Positions 17,597 through 26,591 are shown, counted from the stretch's first letter. The stretch: DNA of 64,000 nucleotides from RYN-133 sp036497285 (GCA_036497285.1 DASXJR010000117.1:20909-84908), one strand, 5' to 3'. Numbers and translations: made by a program. Notes: a model not told the origin generated them from the letters alone.

Positions 17597-18507
17597 CACC
17601 TCATGGCAACCGGCGCGTCGTCGCCGTGATCGGCCCGACCGCCACCGGCAAGTCGGACCTCGCGGTCGGGCTGGCGCAGCACCTCGACGGCGAGATCATC
17701 AACGCCGACTCCATGCAGCTCTACGCCGGCATGGACATCGGGACGGCGAAGCTGCTGCAGGGCGAGCGCGGGGGAGTGCCACACCACCTGCTTGACGTGT
17801 GGCCCCTCGCCAAGTCGGCCGCAGTGGCGGAGTACCAGGCCATGGCGCGCGCCGAGATCGCCGCGATCACCGCGCGCGGGCGGGTGCCGATCCTGGTGGG
17901 CGGGTCGGGGCTGTACCTGCGCGGCGCGCTCGACCGGCTGGAGTTCCCGGGCGAGTCACCCGAGCTGCGGGCTCGGCTCTACGCGGAACTGGACGCGGTC
18001 GGCGCGGCCGCCCTGCACGAGCGGCTCGCCACGCGCGACCCGGAGGCGGCCGCGGCGATTCTCGACTCCAACGGTCGGCGCATCGTCAGGGCGCTGGAGG
18101 TCATCGAACTCACCGGCGGCCCGTTCTCGGCGCGGATGCCTGGATTCGAGTCCGTGTACGACACCGTGTTCCTCGGCCTTGACCGCGACGACCTGGACGA
18201 CCGCGTCGAGCAGCGGGTACACCGGATGATCGCGCTCGGCTTTCTGGACGAGGTCCGCGGCCTGCTGCCACACGGGCTACGCGCCAGCCCCACGGCCGGC
18301 AAGGCACTCGGGTACGCACAACTGTTGTCCGTGCTCGCGGACGACGGCACCGTCCCGGGGGATCTGGACGACGCGGTAGCGGTCACGATCCGCGCGACCC
18401 GGCGCTTCGTCCGGCGGCAGCGGTCCTGGTTCCGCCGCGACCCGCGCGTCCACTGGCTCGACGCGAAGCGGCCGGATCTGCTCGCACAGGCCCTTACCCT
18501 GGTGTGA
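17587..18507 (+). CDS. miaA: tRNA dimethylallyltransferase MiaA
   Basis: A 306-residue enzyme that transfers dimethylallyl to A37 of tRNAs reading UNN codons, giving the substrate of MiaB. The P-loop GPTATGKS is near residues 16-23; NADSMQLYAGMDIGTAK, HHLLDVW and GGSGLYLRG follow, all conserved in MiaA, and the C-terminal RATRRFVRRQRSWFRRD tRNA-binding helix is intact. Overlaps the upstream gene by ten bases and dapF by a few bases, so it lies within one operon. Confidence 0.97.
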   Translation: MDVTPHGNRRVVAVIGPTATGKSDLAVGLAQHLDGEIINADSMQLYAGMDIGTAKLLQGERGGVPHHLLDVWPLAKSAAVAEYQAMARAEIAAITARGRVPILVGGSGLYLRGALDRLEFPGESPELRARLYAELDAVGAAALHERLATRDPEAAAAILDSNGRRIVRALEVIELTGGPFSARMPGFESVYDTVFLGLDRDDLDDRVEQRVHRMIALGFLDEVRGLLPHGLRASPTAGKALGYAQLLSVLADDGTVPGDLDDAVAVTIRATRRFVRRQRSWFRRDPRVHWLDAKRPDLLAQALTLV

Positions 18508-19361
18508 TGCGGGTGCTGAAGGGGCATGGCACCGAGAACGACTTCGTCATCGTGCCCGATCTCGACGGTGAGCTGGAGCTGTCTCCGGCCCTCGTCCGGG
18601 CGCTGTGTGACCGCCGCGGCGGCATCGGAGCCGACGGCGTGCTGCGGGTTGTGCGGAGCGCGAACGACCCCGACGGCAAGGCCTCGACCAGCGAATTCGC
18701 AGCCGACGCCGAGTACTTCATGGACTACCGGAACGCGGACGGATCGGTCGCCGAAACGTGCGGAAACGGAATTCGGGTTTTCTTGCGATACCTAATGCGG
18801 TCCCGGCTCGTTACAGAGTCAGCGGCGGTGGCGACACGCGGCGGGATCGTGAGCGCGCGGTCCGGCACCGATGGCGACATCAGCGTGCTGATGGGACTGC
18901 CCCAGGTCCTTGCCGACCGGCCGGTCGCCACCGCCGCCCCTATCTCGACCCAGGCGCTCGCCGCCGTGCGGATGCCCAACCCGCACGTGGTCATCCCGGT
19001 GGCCACCGAGGTCCTCGACCACCTCGACCTGACCCGTCCGCCGATCGTCGTGCCGCCGCTGCCGGACGGGCAGAACGTCGAGTTCGTCGCCTCGATCGCC
19101 CCCTACCACCTGCGCATGCGGGTCCACGAGCGCGGCGTCGGCGAGACCCGCTCCTGCGGCACGGGGATCTGCGCCGCTGCGGTCGCGGCCGCCACCGCCG
19201 CGGGGTCGCCGGCCGACGGCGCGACCTGGCGGGTCGACGTGCCGGGCGGCACGTGCCGGGTGATCTGGCACACGGACTGGACGGTCGAGCTGATCGGCCC
19301 GGCGGTGATCGTGGCCGAGATCGAGCTCGACAATGAATGGCTGGCCGCGGTCAACGGATGA
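18507..19361 (+). CDS. dapF: Diaminopimelate epimerase
   Basis: A 284-residue enzyme that converts LL- to meso-diaminopimelate for lysine and peptidoglycan synthesis. Both catalytic cysteines are present: C85 in AETCGNGIRVF and C217 in RSCGTGICAAA. The N-terminal GHGTENDFVIVPD is typical. The ATG at 18507 overlaps the miaA stop (TGATG); a GTG one codon earlier is also possible. It shares an operon with miaA and probably hflX. Confidence 0.97.
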   Translation: MRVLKGHGTENDFVIVPDLDGELELSPALVRALCDRRGGIGADGVLRVVRSANDPDGKASTSEFAADAEYFMDYRNADGSVAETCGNGIRVFLRYLMRSRLVTESAAVATRGGIVSARSGTDGDISVLMGLPQVLADRPVATAAPISTQALAAVRMPNPHVVIPVATEVLDHLDLTRPPIVVPPLPDGQNVEFVASIAPYHLRMRVHERGVGETRSCGTGICAAAVAAATAAGSPADGATWRVDVPGGTCRVIWHTDWTVELIGPAVIVAEIELDNEWLAAVNG

Positions 19362-19397
19362 ATCCAGTGGTTGTCGCGTGCAACCATGGAAATCACG

Positions 19398-20783
19398 ATG
19401 ACCGAAACTTCTGAGACCGCGCTCGGCGACTACGAGCTCGAAGAACGCCAGGCGCTGCGTCGCGTCGTCGGGCTGTCCACCGAACTCCAGGACATCAGCG
19501 AGGTCGAGTACCGCCAGCTGCGCCTCGAGCGCGTCGTGCTCGTCGGGGTGTGGACGGGCGGCACACTCACCGAGGCCGAGAATTCGCTCGCCGAACTCGC
19601 CCGGCTGGCCGAAACCGCGGGCTCGCTCGTGCTGGACGGGTTGATCCAACGCCGCGACAAGCCCGACGCCGCCACCTACATCGGCTCGGGCAAGGCCAAG
19701 GAATTGCGCGACATCGTGGAGGCCGTCGGCGCCGACACGGTGATCTGCGACGGTGAGCTCACCCCGGGCCAGCTGCAGCAGTTGGAGAAGGTCGTCAAGG
19801 TCAAAGTCGTCGACCGCACCGCACTGATCCTCGACATCTTCGCCCAGCACGCCCGCTCCAAGGAGGGCAAGGCCCAGGTCGAGCTCGCCCAACTGCAGTA
19901 CCTGCGCCCCCGGCTGCGCGGCTGGGGCGAGTCGCTGTCGCGGCAGGTCGGCGGACGCGCCGCCGGCGGTCTGGGCATCGGCGGCCGCGGCCCCGGTGAG
20001 ACGAAGATCGAGATCGACCGGCGCCGGATCAGTTCGCGGATGGCCCGGCTGCGCAAGGAACTGGCCGCGATGAAGACCGCGCGTGACATCAAGCGAGCGC
20101 GACGCAGGTCGCACAGCGTGCCGTCGGTCGCGCTGGCCGGCTACACCAACGCGGGCAAGTCCTCGCTGCTGAACCGACTCACCGACGCCGGGGTGCTTGT
20201 CGAGAACGCCCTGTTCGCGACCCTGGATCCGACTGTGCGCCGCTCCCAGGCCTCGGACGGACGGATCTTCACGCTCGCGGACACGGTGGGATTCGTCCGG
20301 CACCTGCCCACGCAGCTGGTCGAGGCGTTCCGGTCGACGCTGGAAGAGGTGTCCGACGCCGATCTCATCCTGCACGTCGTCGACGCCTCCGACGCCGATC
20401 CGGAGGCCCAGATCCGCGCCGTGCGCGAGGTGCTGGGCGAGATCGACGCGCTGTCGGTGCCCGAGCAGTTGGTGTTCAACAAGGTCGACGCCGCCAGCCC
20501 TGACGACTTGCTGCGGTTGCGGCACCTGGCACCCGAGGCGTTGTTCGTGTCCGCCCGTACGGGGGAGGGCATCGACAAGCTGCGCGCCCGGGTCGAGGAT
20601 CTGCTGCCGCGGCCGGCCGTGGAGTTGGAGCTACTGGTGCCCTACACGCGCGGGGACCTCGTCGCCCGCGTCCACGACGGCGCCGAGGTGCTCGACGCCG
20701 AGCACACCCCGGAGGGCACCCGGCTGCGTGCCCGGGTCAGCCCCGATCTCGCGGCGGCCCTGGCCCCGTACGCACGGGCGTGA
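19398..20783 (+). CDS. hflX: GTPase HflX
   Basis: About 461 residues. HflX is a ribosome-splitting GTPase active under stress. The N-terminal HflX domain includes AATYIGSGKAKEL and the glycine-rich GRGPGETKIE segment before a helical linker. The G domain has G1 at residues 248-255 (GYTNAGKS), G2/G3 around DPTVRR and ADTVGF, and G4 NKVD. ATG 19398 or ATG 19386 are equally possible starts; a GTG at 19371 is less likely. It lies 36 bases after dapF. Confidence 0.95.
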   Translation: MTETSETALGDYELEERQALRRVVGLSTELQDISEVEYRQLRLERVVLVGVWTGGTLTEAENSLAELARLAETAGSLVLDGLIQRRDKPDAATYIGSGKAKELRDIVEAVGADTVICDGELTPGQLQQLEKVVKVKVVDRTALILDIFAQHARSKEGKAQVELAQLQYLRPRLRGWGESLSRQVGGRAAGGLGIGGRGPGETKIEIDRRRISSRMARLRKELAAMKTARDIKRARRRSHSVPSVALAGYTNAGKSSLLNRLTDAGVLVENALFATLDPTVRRSQASDGRIFTLADTVGFVRHLPTQLVEAFRSTLEEVSDADLILHVVDASDADPEAQIRAVREVLGEIDALSVPEQLVFNKVDAASPDDLLRLRHLAPEALFVSARTGEGIDKLRARVEDLLPRPAVELELLVPYTRGDLVARVHDGAEVLDAEHTPEGTRLRARVSPDLAAALAPYARA

Positions 20784-20886
20784 GCCGACGGGCTTCATGA
20801 AGACATCTGTGCGGCGAGTGCGGCTGGCGTAGTCTGGACCCCGTCGTACCGACGGTGATTCCGATTCGCTAGGGGAGTCCTTCCTC

Positions 20887-21198
20887 ATGGAACTCTTTAC
20901 TCCGGGCCATCTGCTGGTTCTTGCCATCGTGGTCGCCGTGCTGTTCTTCGGGTGGAAGCAGCTGCCGGACATGGCGCGCTCGCTCGGACGTTCGCTGCGC
21001 ATCTTCAAGACCGAGATCAAGGGCATGAGCGAGGACGACAAGAAGCGGGCCGAAGCCGCTTCGAACGACGCGACGCCCGGCGTCCCGCCCGCCGTCGAGG
21101 CGCCGCCCGCGGTTCCCCAGGTGCCGGCCGTCCCGCCCGCCGACAACCAGGCGAGCACCGCACCCACCGGCTCGAACAGCTCCAAGCCTGCCCAGTAA
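20887..21198 (+). CDS. tatA: Sec-independent translocase subunit TatA
   Basis: A 103-residue TatA/E protein: a short periplasmic start, one membrane helix (HLLVLAIVVAVLFFGW), then KQLPDMARSLGRSLRIFKTEIKG, the conserved amphipathic helix, and a long Pro/Val/Ala-rich cytoplasmic tail. TatA oligomers form the passage for folded twin-arginine proteins; one such substrate (59487-59783) is encoded in this window. AGGGGAG precedes the ATG. A bidirectional terminator follows. Confidence 0.93.
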   Translation: MELFTPGHLLVLAIVVAVLFFGWKQLPDMARSLGRSLRIFKTEIKGMSEDDKKRAEAASNDATPGVPPAVEAPPAVPQVPAVPPADNQASTAPTGSNSSKPAQ

Positions 21199-21214
21199 CA
21201 CCCCCACATCGACA

Positions 21215-21253
21215 GACGAAGGCCCGCGGCGCTCCGTGCCGCGGGCCTTCGTC
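21215..21253. terminator. Bidirectional terminator between tatA and lexA
   Basis: Perfect 16-base arms GACGAAGGCCCGCGGC (21215-21230) and GCCGCGGGCCTTCGTC (21238-21253) with a 7-base loop, located between two convergent genes. Confidence 0.9.
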
Positions 21254-21264
21254 CGTGTCGATGC

Positions 21265-22194
21265 TCAGACCTTGCGCAGTACCGCCGTGACCTTGCCCAG
21301 GATGGTTCCGTCAGTGCCGTCGATCGGCTGGTAGGCCGCGTTGTGTGGCATCAGCCAGGCCTTGCCGTTGCGGCGCTGCAGCGTCTTCACCGTGGCCTCG
21401 CCTTCGATCATCGCCGCGACGATGTCCCCGTTCTCGGCGTCGGGCTGCTGACGCACGACCACCCAGTCGCCGTCGGAGATCGCGGCGTCGATCATCGAGT
21501 CGCCGGCGACCTTGAGGAGGAACAGCGAGCCGTCGCCGACCAGGACCTTGGGCAGCGGGAAGACGTCCTCGATCATCTGCTCGGCGAGGATCGGGCCGCC
21601 AGCAGCGATCCGGCCGACGACCGGCACGAAGACCGGGGCGTCGCCGCGCGGGGCGTCGTCGGTGACGGCGACGGCGCGCCGCACCGCCTTCGGCCGCTCC
21701 CCGTCGGAGCCGACGCGCATGTCGACCGCGCGCGGCCGGTTGGGATCGCGACGCAGGAAGCCCTTGCGCTCGAGCATTACCAACTGGTGCGCGACGCTCG
21801 AGGTCGACGCGAGGCCCGCGGACTCGCAGATCTCGCGGATGCTCGGCGGGTAGCCACGCCGCTCGATCGAGTCCCTGATGACGTCGAGAATCGCCTGCTG
21901 ACGGCGGGTCAGGCCGGTCTTGGGATCGGGCAGCTCGGTCACCTTCGGCCGGCCAGGACGCCGGCGCTCCGGCTCAGCGGGAGCGGCCTTGCCCGCCCTC
22001 CGCGACTTCTGGGGCGCCTTGGCCGCGGCTCGCACGCTCGCCGCGGCGCTCGCCCGGGGGCTGGCCGTGGCGGCGGCCTTCATGGTCGATTTCTCGGGCT
22101 GTGTGGCTTTGGGCGCAGCTTCTGACCCAGCCTTGGACGCGGGTTTGGACGATGCCTTGGACATGGCCTTCGAGGAGGCCTTGGAAGGTGCCAT
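21265..22194 (-). CDS. lexA: LexA repressor with a histone-like N-terminal tail
   Basis: SOS repressor, 309 residues against about 220-240 usual. The normal LexA core starts near residue 95 (TGLTRRQQAILDVI): a winged helix with PSIREICESAGLASTSSVAHQL, the cleavage site A198-G199 in VGRIAAGGPI, catalytic Ser233 in GDSMID and Lys270 in EATVKTL. Before it lies a tail of about 90 residues made of Lys/Ala/Ser repeats, ending in an AT-hook-like RRRPGRPK (residues 77-84). The tail is probably translated: AAGGAG lies six bases before ATG 22194, and no good ribosome site precedes the internal GTG at 21942. An imperfect SOS box upstream implies autoregulation. Confidence 0.96.
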   Translation of the reverse strand: MAPSKASSKAMSKASSKPASKAGSEAAPKATQPEKSTMKAAATASPRASAAASVRAAAKAPQKSRRAGKAAPAEPERRRPGRPKVTELPDPKTGLTRRQQAILDVIRDSIERRGYPPSIREICESAGLASTSSVAHQLVMLERKGFLRRDPNRPRAVDMRVGSDGERPKAVRRAVAVTDDAPRGDAPVFVPVVGRIAAGGPILAEQMIEDVFPLPKVLVGDGSLFLLKVAGDSMIDAAISDGDWVVVRQQPDAENGDIVAAMIEGEATVKTLQRRNGKAWLMPHNAAYQPIDGTDGTILGKVTAVLRKV

Positions 22195-22321
22195 GCATGT
22201 CTCCTTCGCAGACGGCGCGCGGTGTGTCGTGCCGCCGGATCGCGTGGGTGGCGGCGTGCGCCGGACGGGTCCGTCGGTGCTGTTCGATAACGGCGACGCT
22301 AGCGCGATTCGATAACAATCT

Positions 22322-22335
22322 CAAACACGTGTTCG
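22322..22335 (-). promoter_or_regulatory. SOS box upstream of lexA
   Basis: CAAAC-ACGT-GTTCG differs by one base from CGAAC-N4-GTTCG, 128 bases before the lexA start. Consistent with LexA autoregulation. Confidence 0.7.
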
Positions 22336-22400
22336 AAGGACACGCCGATCTCGCTGGAAATTGTCAGACCCCGCTGGTAGACCTCGATCAGGCGTTCGAT

Positions 22401-22414
22401 AGAACGCGCGTTCG
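22401..22414 (+). promoter_or_regulatory. SOS box upstream of the LysM gene
   Basis: AGAAC-GCGC-GTTCG holds a perfect GAAC-N4-GTTC core with one mismatch to the full consensus, 21 bases before the divergent LysM gene start, a position that would block transcription. Confidence 0.7.
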
Positions 22415-22434
22415 AGAACAACGAGGGGGACACG

Positions 22435-22866
22435 ATGTCCGCAGCTACCGAGCTCGACTGGGATTGTGCACCTGATTGGGCGATTCCGTCGGCACCGCCG
22501 GTCCGGTCGGCGCCACGTCGCCCGCAACGAATGGCCACGGTCACGACGCTGCATCGCCCGCCGCAGGACGCGATCGCGCCACCGTTGCGGCTCACCCGCC
22601 GCGGCGTGTACGTCGTCGGTACTGCAGTCGCGGCGCTGGCGATCATGCTCGTGGCGCTGGCCCGCTTGTCCGCTCTGTCAGCCGGTCCGTCCGTGCCCGC
22701 ACACGGGCCGCACACGGTAACGGTGCGCGCCGGCGACACGTTGTGGTCGATCGCCGGTCGGCTCGCTCCGCAGCACGACCCGCAGGCCGAGGTGGCGCAG
22801 TTGCAGCGCGTCAACCACCTGTCCGGCGTGGCGCTCGTGCCGGGCCAGGTCCTGCGCACGCACTGA
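22435..22866 (+). CDS. LysM-domain membrane protein divergent from lexA (candidate SOS division inhibitor)
   Basis: A 143-residue protein: a cytoplasmic basic N-terminus, one membrane helix (about residues 55-78, VYVVGTAVAALAIMLVALA) and an extracellular LysM domain (VTVRAGDTLWSIAGRLA to LVPGQVLRTH). Position and layout match the mycobacterial Rv2719c/ChiZ and corynebacterial DivS group, SOS-induced proteins beside lexA that delay division during DNA damage. That role here is inferred from synteny and the SOS box. GAGGGGG lies about six bases before the ATG. Confidence 0.85.
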   Translation: MSAATELDWDCAPDWAIPSAPPVRSAPRRPQRMATVTTLHRPPQDAIAPPLRLTRRGVYVVGTAVAALAIMLVALARLSALSAGPSVPAHGPHTVTVRAGDTLWSIAGRLAPQHDPQAEVAQLQRVNHLSGVALVPGQVLRTH

Positions 22867-22939
22867 CCCGGCGGCTCGATCTGCGCGACACGCCGGGCGT
22901 GCGCTCTTGCGGAAGCATCGACCGCGCTCTAGCGTTGCA

Positions 22940-22955
22940 CCCCTAGATGTAGTAG
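22940..22955 (+). promoter_or_regulatory. Candidate NrdR box upstream of nrdR-nrdJ
   Basis: The 16 bases CCCCTAGATGTAGTAG match ACACTAGATGTAGTGT, a NrdR-type palindrome, at 12 positions with an unbroken CTAGATGTAGT core. It lies about 195 bases before nrdR. NrdR sites usually come in pairs; a partial second one may overlap ACACTGATGTGGT at about 22959, but it needs a gap. The region 22867-23150 otherwise contains a small hairpin (CCGGCT-GCGA-AGCCGG, 23111-23126) and no gene. Confidence 0.5.
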
Positions 22956-23150
22956 TTACACTGATGTGGTTCGTCCACAAGTTGCGTTTCGTGATCCACA
23001 CGGCGTCCACAACATGTCAACAGCACCACCGCGGATATCCACGGCTTCGTCCCCAACATCGGTGGACAACTGCCCGTGGGATCCGCGTCTAGACCTCGCG
23101 ATGAGGGCTACCGGCTGCGAAGCCGGCTTTCGAACAAGGAGGGAAGCGGC

Positions 23151-23621
23151 ATGAGGTGTCCGTACTGCCGCCACCCCGACTCACGCGTGGTCGACTCGCG
23201 TGAGGTCGACGAGGGTCAGGTCATCCGCCGGCGCCGCTCCTGCCAGGACTGCGGCAAGCGATTCACCACGGTCGAGGAAGCCACCCTCGCCGTGATCAAG
23301 CGCAGCGGGGTCACCGAGCCGTTCAGCCGGCAGAAGGTCGTCAACGGTGTCCGACGGGCGTGCCAGGGTCGGCCTGTGGACGAGGATGCACTGGCCCAGC
23401 TCGCACAGAGCGTGGAAGAAGCAGTGCGCGCGACCGGCGCCGCCGAGGTTCCCAGCGACGAGGTGGGCCTGGCGATCCTGCAGCCGCTGCGCGAACTCGA
23501 CGAAGTCGCCTATCTGCGCTTCGCATCGGTGTACCAGGCATTCAGTTCCATCGACGACTTCGAGAAGGCGATCACCGAACTTCGCGACGACGCGCGGCCC
23601 ACAGAACCCACCACGACCTAG
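23151..23621 (+). CDS. nrdR: Transcriptional repressor NrdR
   Basis: A 156-residue repressor of ribonucleotide reductase genes. The N-terminal zinc ribbon has C3, C6, C31 and C34 (RCPYC... and SCQDC), followed by an ATP-cone domain that senses ATP/dATP (VIKRSGVTEPFSRQKVVNGVRRAC). AAGGAGGGAAGCGGC precedes ATG 23151. It is directly upstream of nrdJ, the usual actinobacterial arrangement, and probably represses this operon. Confidence 0.97.
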   Translation: MRCPYCRHPDSRVVDSREVDEGQVIRRRRSCQDCGKRFTTVEEATLAVIKRSGVTEPFSRQKVVNGVRRACQGRPVDEDALAQLAQSVEEAVRATGAAEVPSDEVGLAILQPLRELDEVAYLRFASVYQAFSSIDDFEKAITELRDDARPTEPTTT

Positions 23622-23702
23622 CCCGACCTCATTGCTGCGAGGTCTGCCATGACGCACGTACCACCCCCGACACCGCTTGATCCACAAAGGGAAGGACACC
23701 AG

Positions 23703-26591
23703 ATGACCGAGGCCGCCGAGAAGGCTGACACCACCGCTGCCGCCGCTGACACCAAGGACAGCGCGACTCCGAGCGGTGCGGTCTATCCGCGCAACGGCTT
23801 GGTGGTCGAGCGGGTGTACACGACCGAGGGCGTGCACCCGTACGCCGAGGTCACCTGGGAGCGGCGCGACATCGTCATGACCAACTGGCGCGACGGCTCG
23901 ATCAACTTCGAGCAGCGCGGTGTCGAGTTCCCGGACTTCTGGTCGGTGAACGCGGCCAACATCGTCACCACCAAGTACTTCCGCGGTGCCATCGGTACCG
24001 CGGTGCGGGAGTGGTCGCTCCAGCAGCTCATCGACCGAGTGGTGTCCAAGTACGGCCAGGCGGGCCGGGCGCACGGCTACTTCCGGTCGGCCGCCGACGC
24101 GGAGATCTTCGAGCACGAGCTCACCTGGATGTTGTTGCACCAGGTCTTCAGCTTCAACTCCCCGGTGTGGTTCAACGTCGGCACGACCTCGCCCCAGCAG
24201 GTCAGCGCCTGCTTCATCCTCGCCGTCGACGACACGATGGACTCGATCCTGAACTGGTACCGCGAGGAGGGCCTGATCTTCAAGGGCGGCTCGGGCGCCG
24301 GGCTGAACCTGTCGCGGATCCGGTCCTCGAAGGAGCTGCTGAGCTCCGGCGGCACCGCCTCCGGCCCGGTCAGCTTCATGCGCGGCGCGGACGCGTCGGC
24401 CGGCACGATCAAGTCCGGTGGCGCGACCAGGCGTGCGGCGAAGATGGTCGTGCTCGACATCGACCACCCCGACATCGAGGAGTTCGTCGAGACCAAGGCG
24501 CGTGAAGAGGACAAGATCCGTGTGCTGCGCGACGCCGGCTTCGACATGGACCTCGGTGGTTCCGACATCACCTCCGTCCAGTACCAGAACGCCAACAACT
24601 CCGTGCGGGTGTCCGACGAGTTCATGCGCGCCGTCGACGAGGGCGGCGAGTTCGGGCTGCGCGCCCGCAACACCGGCGAGGTCATCGAGACCGTCGACGC
24701 GAAGACCCTGTTCCGCAAGGTCGCCCAGGCCGCGTGGGAATGCGCCGACCCGGGCATCCAGTACGACGACACGATCAACGACTGGCACACCAACCCCGAG
24801 AGTGGGCGCATCACCGCGTCCAACCCCTGCTCGGAATACATGAGCCTCGACAACACCTCGTGCAACCTGGCGTCACTGAACCTGCTGAAGTTCCTCGGTG
24901 ACGACAACAGCTTCGCCGTCGACAAATTCGTCAAGGCCGTCGAAGTGATCATCACCGCGATGGACATCTCGATCTGCTTCGCCGACTTCCCGACCGAGCC
25001 GATCGGCGTGAACACGCGCGCCTACCGGCAGCTCGGCATCGGCTTCGCCAACCTCGGCGCGCTGCTGATGGCCTCGGGCCTGGCCTACGACTCCGAGGGT
25101 GGCCGGGCAATGGCCGGTGCCATCACCTCGCTGATGACCGGCACCGCCTACCGCCGCTCGGCCGAGCTCGCCGGCATCGTCGGGCCGTACGAGGGGTTCG
25201 CGCGCAACGCCAAGGCGCACGCCCGGGTCATGCGCAAGCACGCGGCTGCCAACGACGCGGCCCGTCCGCTGCACACCAACGACCGCACGGTCTACGCGGC
25301 GGCGACCGACGAGTGGGCGGTGGGCAACAAGCTCGGTGAGAAGAACGGTTGGCGCAACGCGCAGGCCTCGGTGCTCGCACCCACCGGCACGATCGGTCTG
25401 ATGATGGACTGCGACACCACCGGCGTCGAGCCGGACCTCGCGCTGGTCAAGTTCAAGAAGCTGGTCGGCGGCGGGTCGATGCAGATCGTCAACCAGACCG
25501 TGCCGCGTGCGCTGCGCGCGCTCGGCTACCAGGACGAGCAGGTCGAGGCGATCGTCGAGTACATCGCCGAGCACGGCCACGTCGTCGATGCGCCCGGCCT
25601 GCGTCTCGAGCACTACGAGGTGTTCGACTGCGCCATGGGCGCCCGGGCGATCAAGCCCATGGGTCACGTTCGCATGATGGCCGCCGTGCAGCCGTTCCTG
25701 TCCGGTGCGATCAGCAAGACGGTCAACCTGCCCGAGTCGGCCACCGTCGAGGACATCGAGGACGTCTACTTCCAGGGCTGGAAGCTCGGCCTGAAGGCAC
25801 TCGCGGTCTACCGCGACAACTGCAAGGTGGGCCAGCCGCTGTCGGCGGGCAAGCAGGCGAAGAAGAGCGAGCCGGCCGAGGTCGAGAAGATCGTCGAGTT
25901 CCGCCCGACCCGCAGGCGCCTGCCGAAGTCCCGTCCGTCGGCGACCACGTCGTTCACGGTCGGCGGGGCCGAGGGCTACATGACGGCAGGCTCCTACCCG
26001 GACGACGGTCTGGGCGAGGTGTTCCTGAAGCTGGGCAAGCAGGGCTCGACCCTGGCCGGCGTCATGGACGCGTTCTCGATCGCGATCTCGATCGCGCTGC
26101 AGTACGGCGTGCCGCTCGAGACCTACGTGCAGAAGTTCACCAACATGCGCTTCGAGCCGGCAGGTCTGACCGACGACCCGGACATCCGCATGGCGCAGTC
26201 GATCCTGGACTACATCTTCCGGCGGCTCGCCCTCGACTACCTGGACTTCGACACCCGCTCGGCGCTCGGCATCTACACCGCCGGCGAGCGCACCCGTCAG
26301 CTGGAGACCGGCTCGTACGCGCCGGTCGAGGACCCGGAGGAGGACCTCGAGTCGTTGGCACAGTCGGCGCCGGTGGCACACCGGGCCACGGACGTGGTCG
26401 ACGAGGACGACGCGGCCGAGGTGCCTGCCCCGGCAGGTGCGCACAGCTCGACCGAACTGATCGAGCTGATCAGCGGGAACACAGGGTTCTCGGTCGACGC
26501 GCCGCTGTGCATGAACTGCGGCACGAAGATGCGCCCGGCCGGCAGTTGCTTCGTCTGCGAGGGCTGCGGCAGCACCAGCGGCTGCAGCTGA
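23703..26591 (+). CDS. nrdJ: Vitamin B12-dependent ribonucleoside-diphosphate reductase (class II)
   Basis: A 962-residue adenosylcobalamin-dependent reductase making deoxyribonucleotides independent of oxygen. Visible signatures are VFSFNSPVWFNVG, CFILAVDDTMDSIL, FKGGSGAGLNLSRIRS, NPCSEYMSLDNTSCNLASLNL and VLAPTGTIGLMMDCDTTGVEPD. The C-terminus has a cysteine-rich tail (CMNCGTKM, CFVCEGCG) for disulphide re-reduction. Length is normal and there is no intein. GGGAAGGA precedes ATG 23703; the frame is open to 23649. No cobalamin riboswitch could be recognised upstream, so control may be mainly by NrdR. Confidence 0.97.
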   Translation: MTEAAEKADTTAAAADTKDSATPSGAVYPRNGLVVERVYTTEGVHPYAEVTWERRDIVMTNWRDGSINFEQRGVEFPDFWSVNAANIVTTKYFRGAIGTAVREWSLQQLIDRVVSKYGQAGRAHGYFRSAADAEIFEHELTWMLLHQVFSFNSPVWFNVGTTSPQQVSACFILAVDDTMDSILNWYREEGLIFKGGSGAGLNLSRIRSSKELLSSGGTASGPVSFMRGADASAGTIKSGGATRRAAKMVVLDIDHPDIEEFVETKAREEDKIRVLRDAGFDMDLGGSDITSVQYQNANNSVRVSDEFMRAVDEGGEFGLRARNTGEVIETVDAKTLFRKVAQAAWECADPGIQYDDTINDWHTNPESGRITASNPCSEYMSLDNTSCNLASLNLLKFLGDDNSFAVDKFVKAVEVIITAMDISICFADFPTEPIGVNTRAYRQLGIGFANLGALLMASGLAYDSEGGRAMAGAITSLMTGTAYRRSAELAGIVGPYEGFARNAKAHARVMRKHAAANDAARPLHTNDRTVYAAATDEWAVGNKLGEKNGWRNAQASVLAPTGTIGLMMDCDTTGVEPDLALVKFKKLVGGGSMQIVNQTVPRALRALGYQDEQVEAIVEYIAEHGHVVDAPGLRLEHYEVFDCAMGARAIKPMGHVRMMAAVQPFLSGAISKTVNLPESATVEDIEDVYFQGWKLGLKALAVYRDNCKVGQPLSAGKQAKKSEPAEVEKIVEFRPTRRRLPKSRPSATTSFTVGGAEGYMTAGSYPDDGLGEVFLKLGKQGSTLAGVMDAFSIAISIALQYGVPLETYVQKFTNMRFEPAGLTDDPDIRMAQSILDYIFRRLALDYLDFDTRSALGIYTAGERTRQLETGSYAPVEDPEEDLESLAQSAPVAHRATDVVDEDDAAEVPAPAGAHSSTELIELISGNTGFSVDAPLCMNCGTKMRPAGSCFVCEGCGSTSGCS

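Noticed and set aside
18819..20525. 568-residue minus-strand frame opposite dapF-hflX
   Set aside because: Both genes below it are certain; the frame has shadow composition.
22867..23150. Cobalamin riboswitch before nrdR-nrdJ
   Set aside because: No B12-box or GGTG-type core segment is visible; only a short hairpin and a NrdR-like site.
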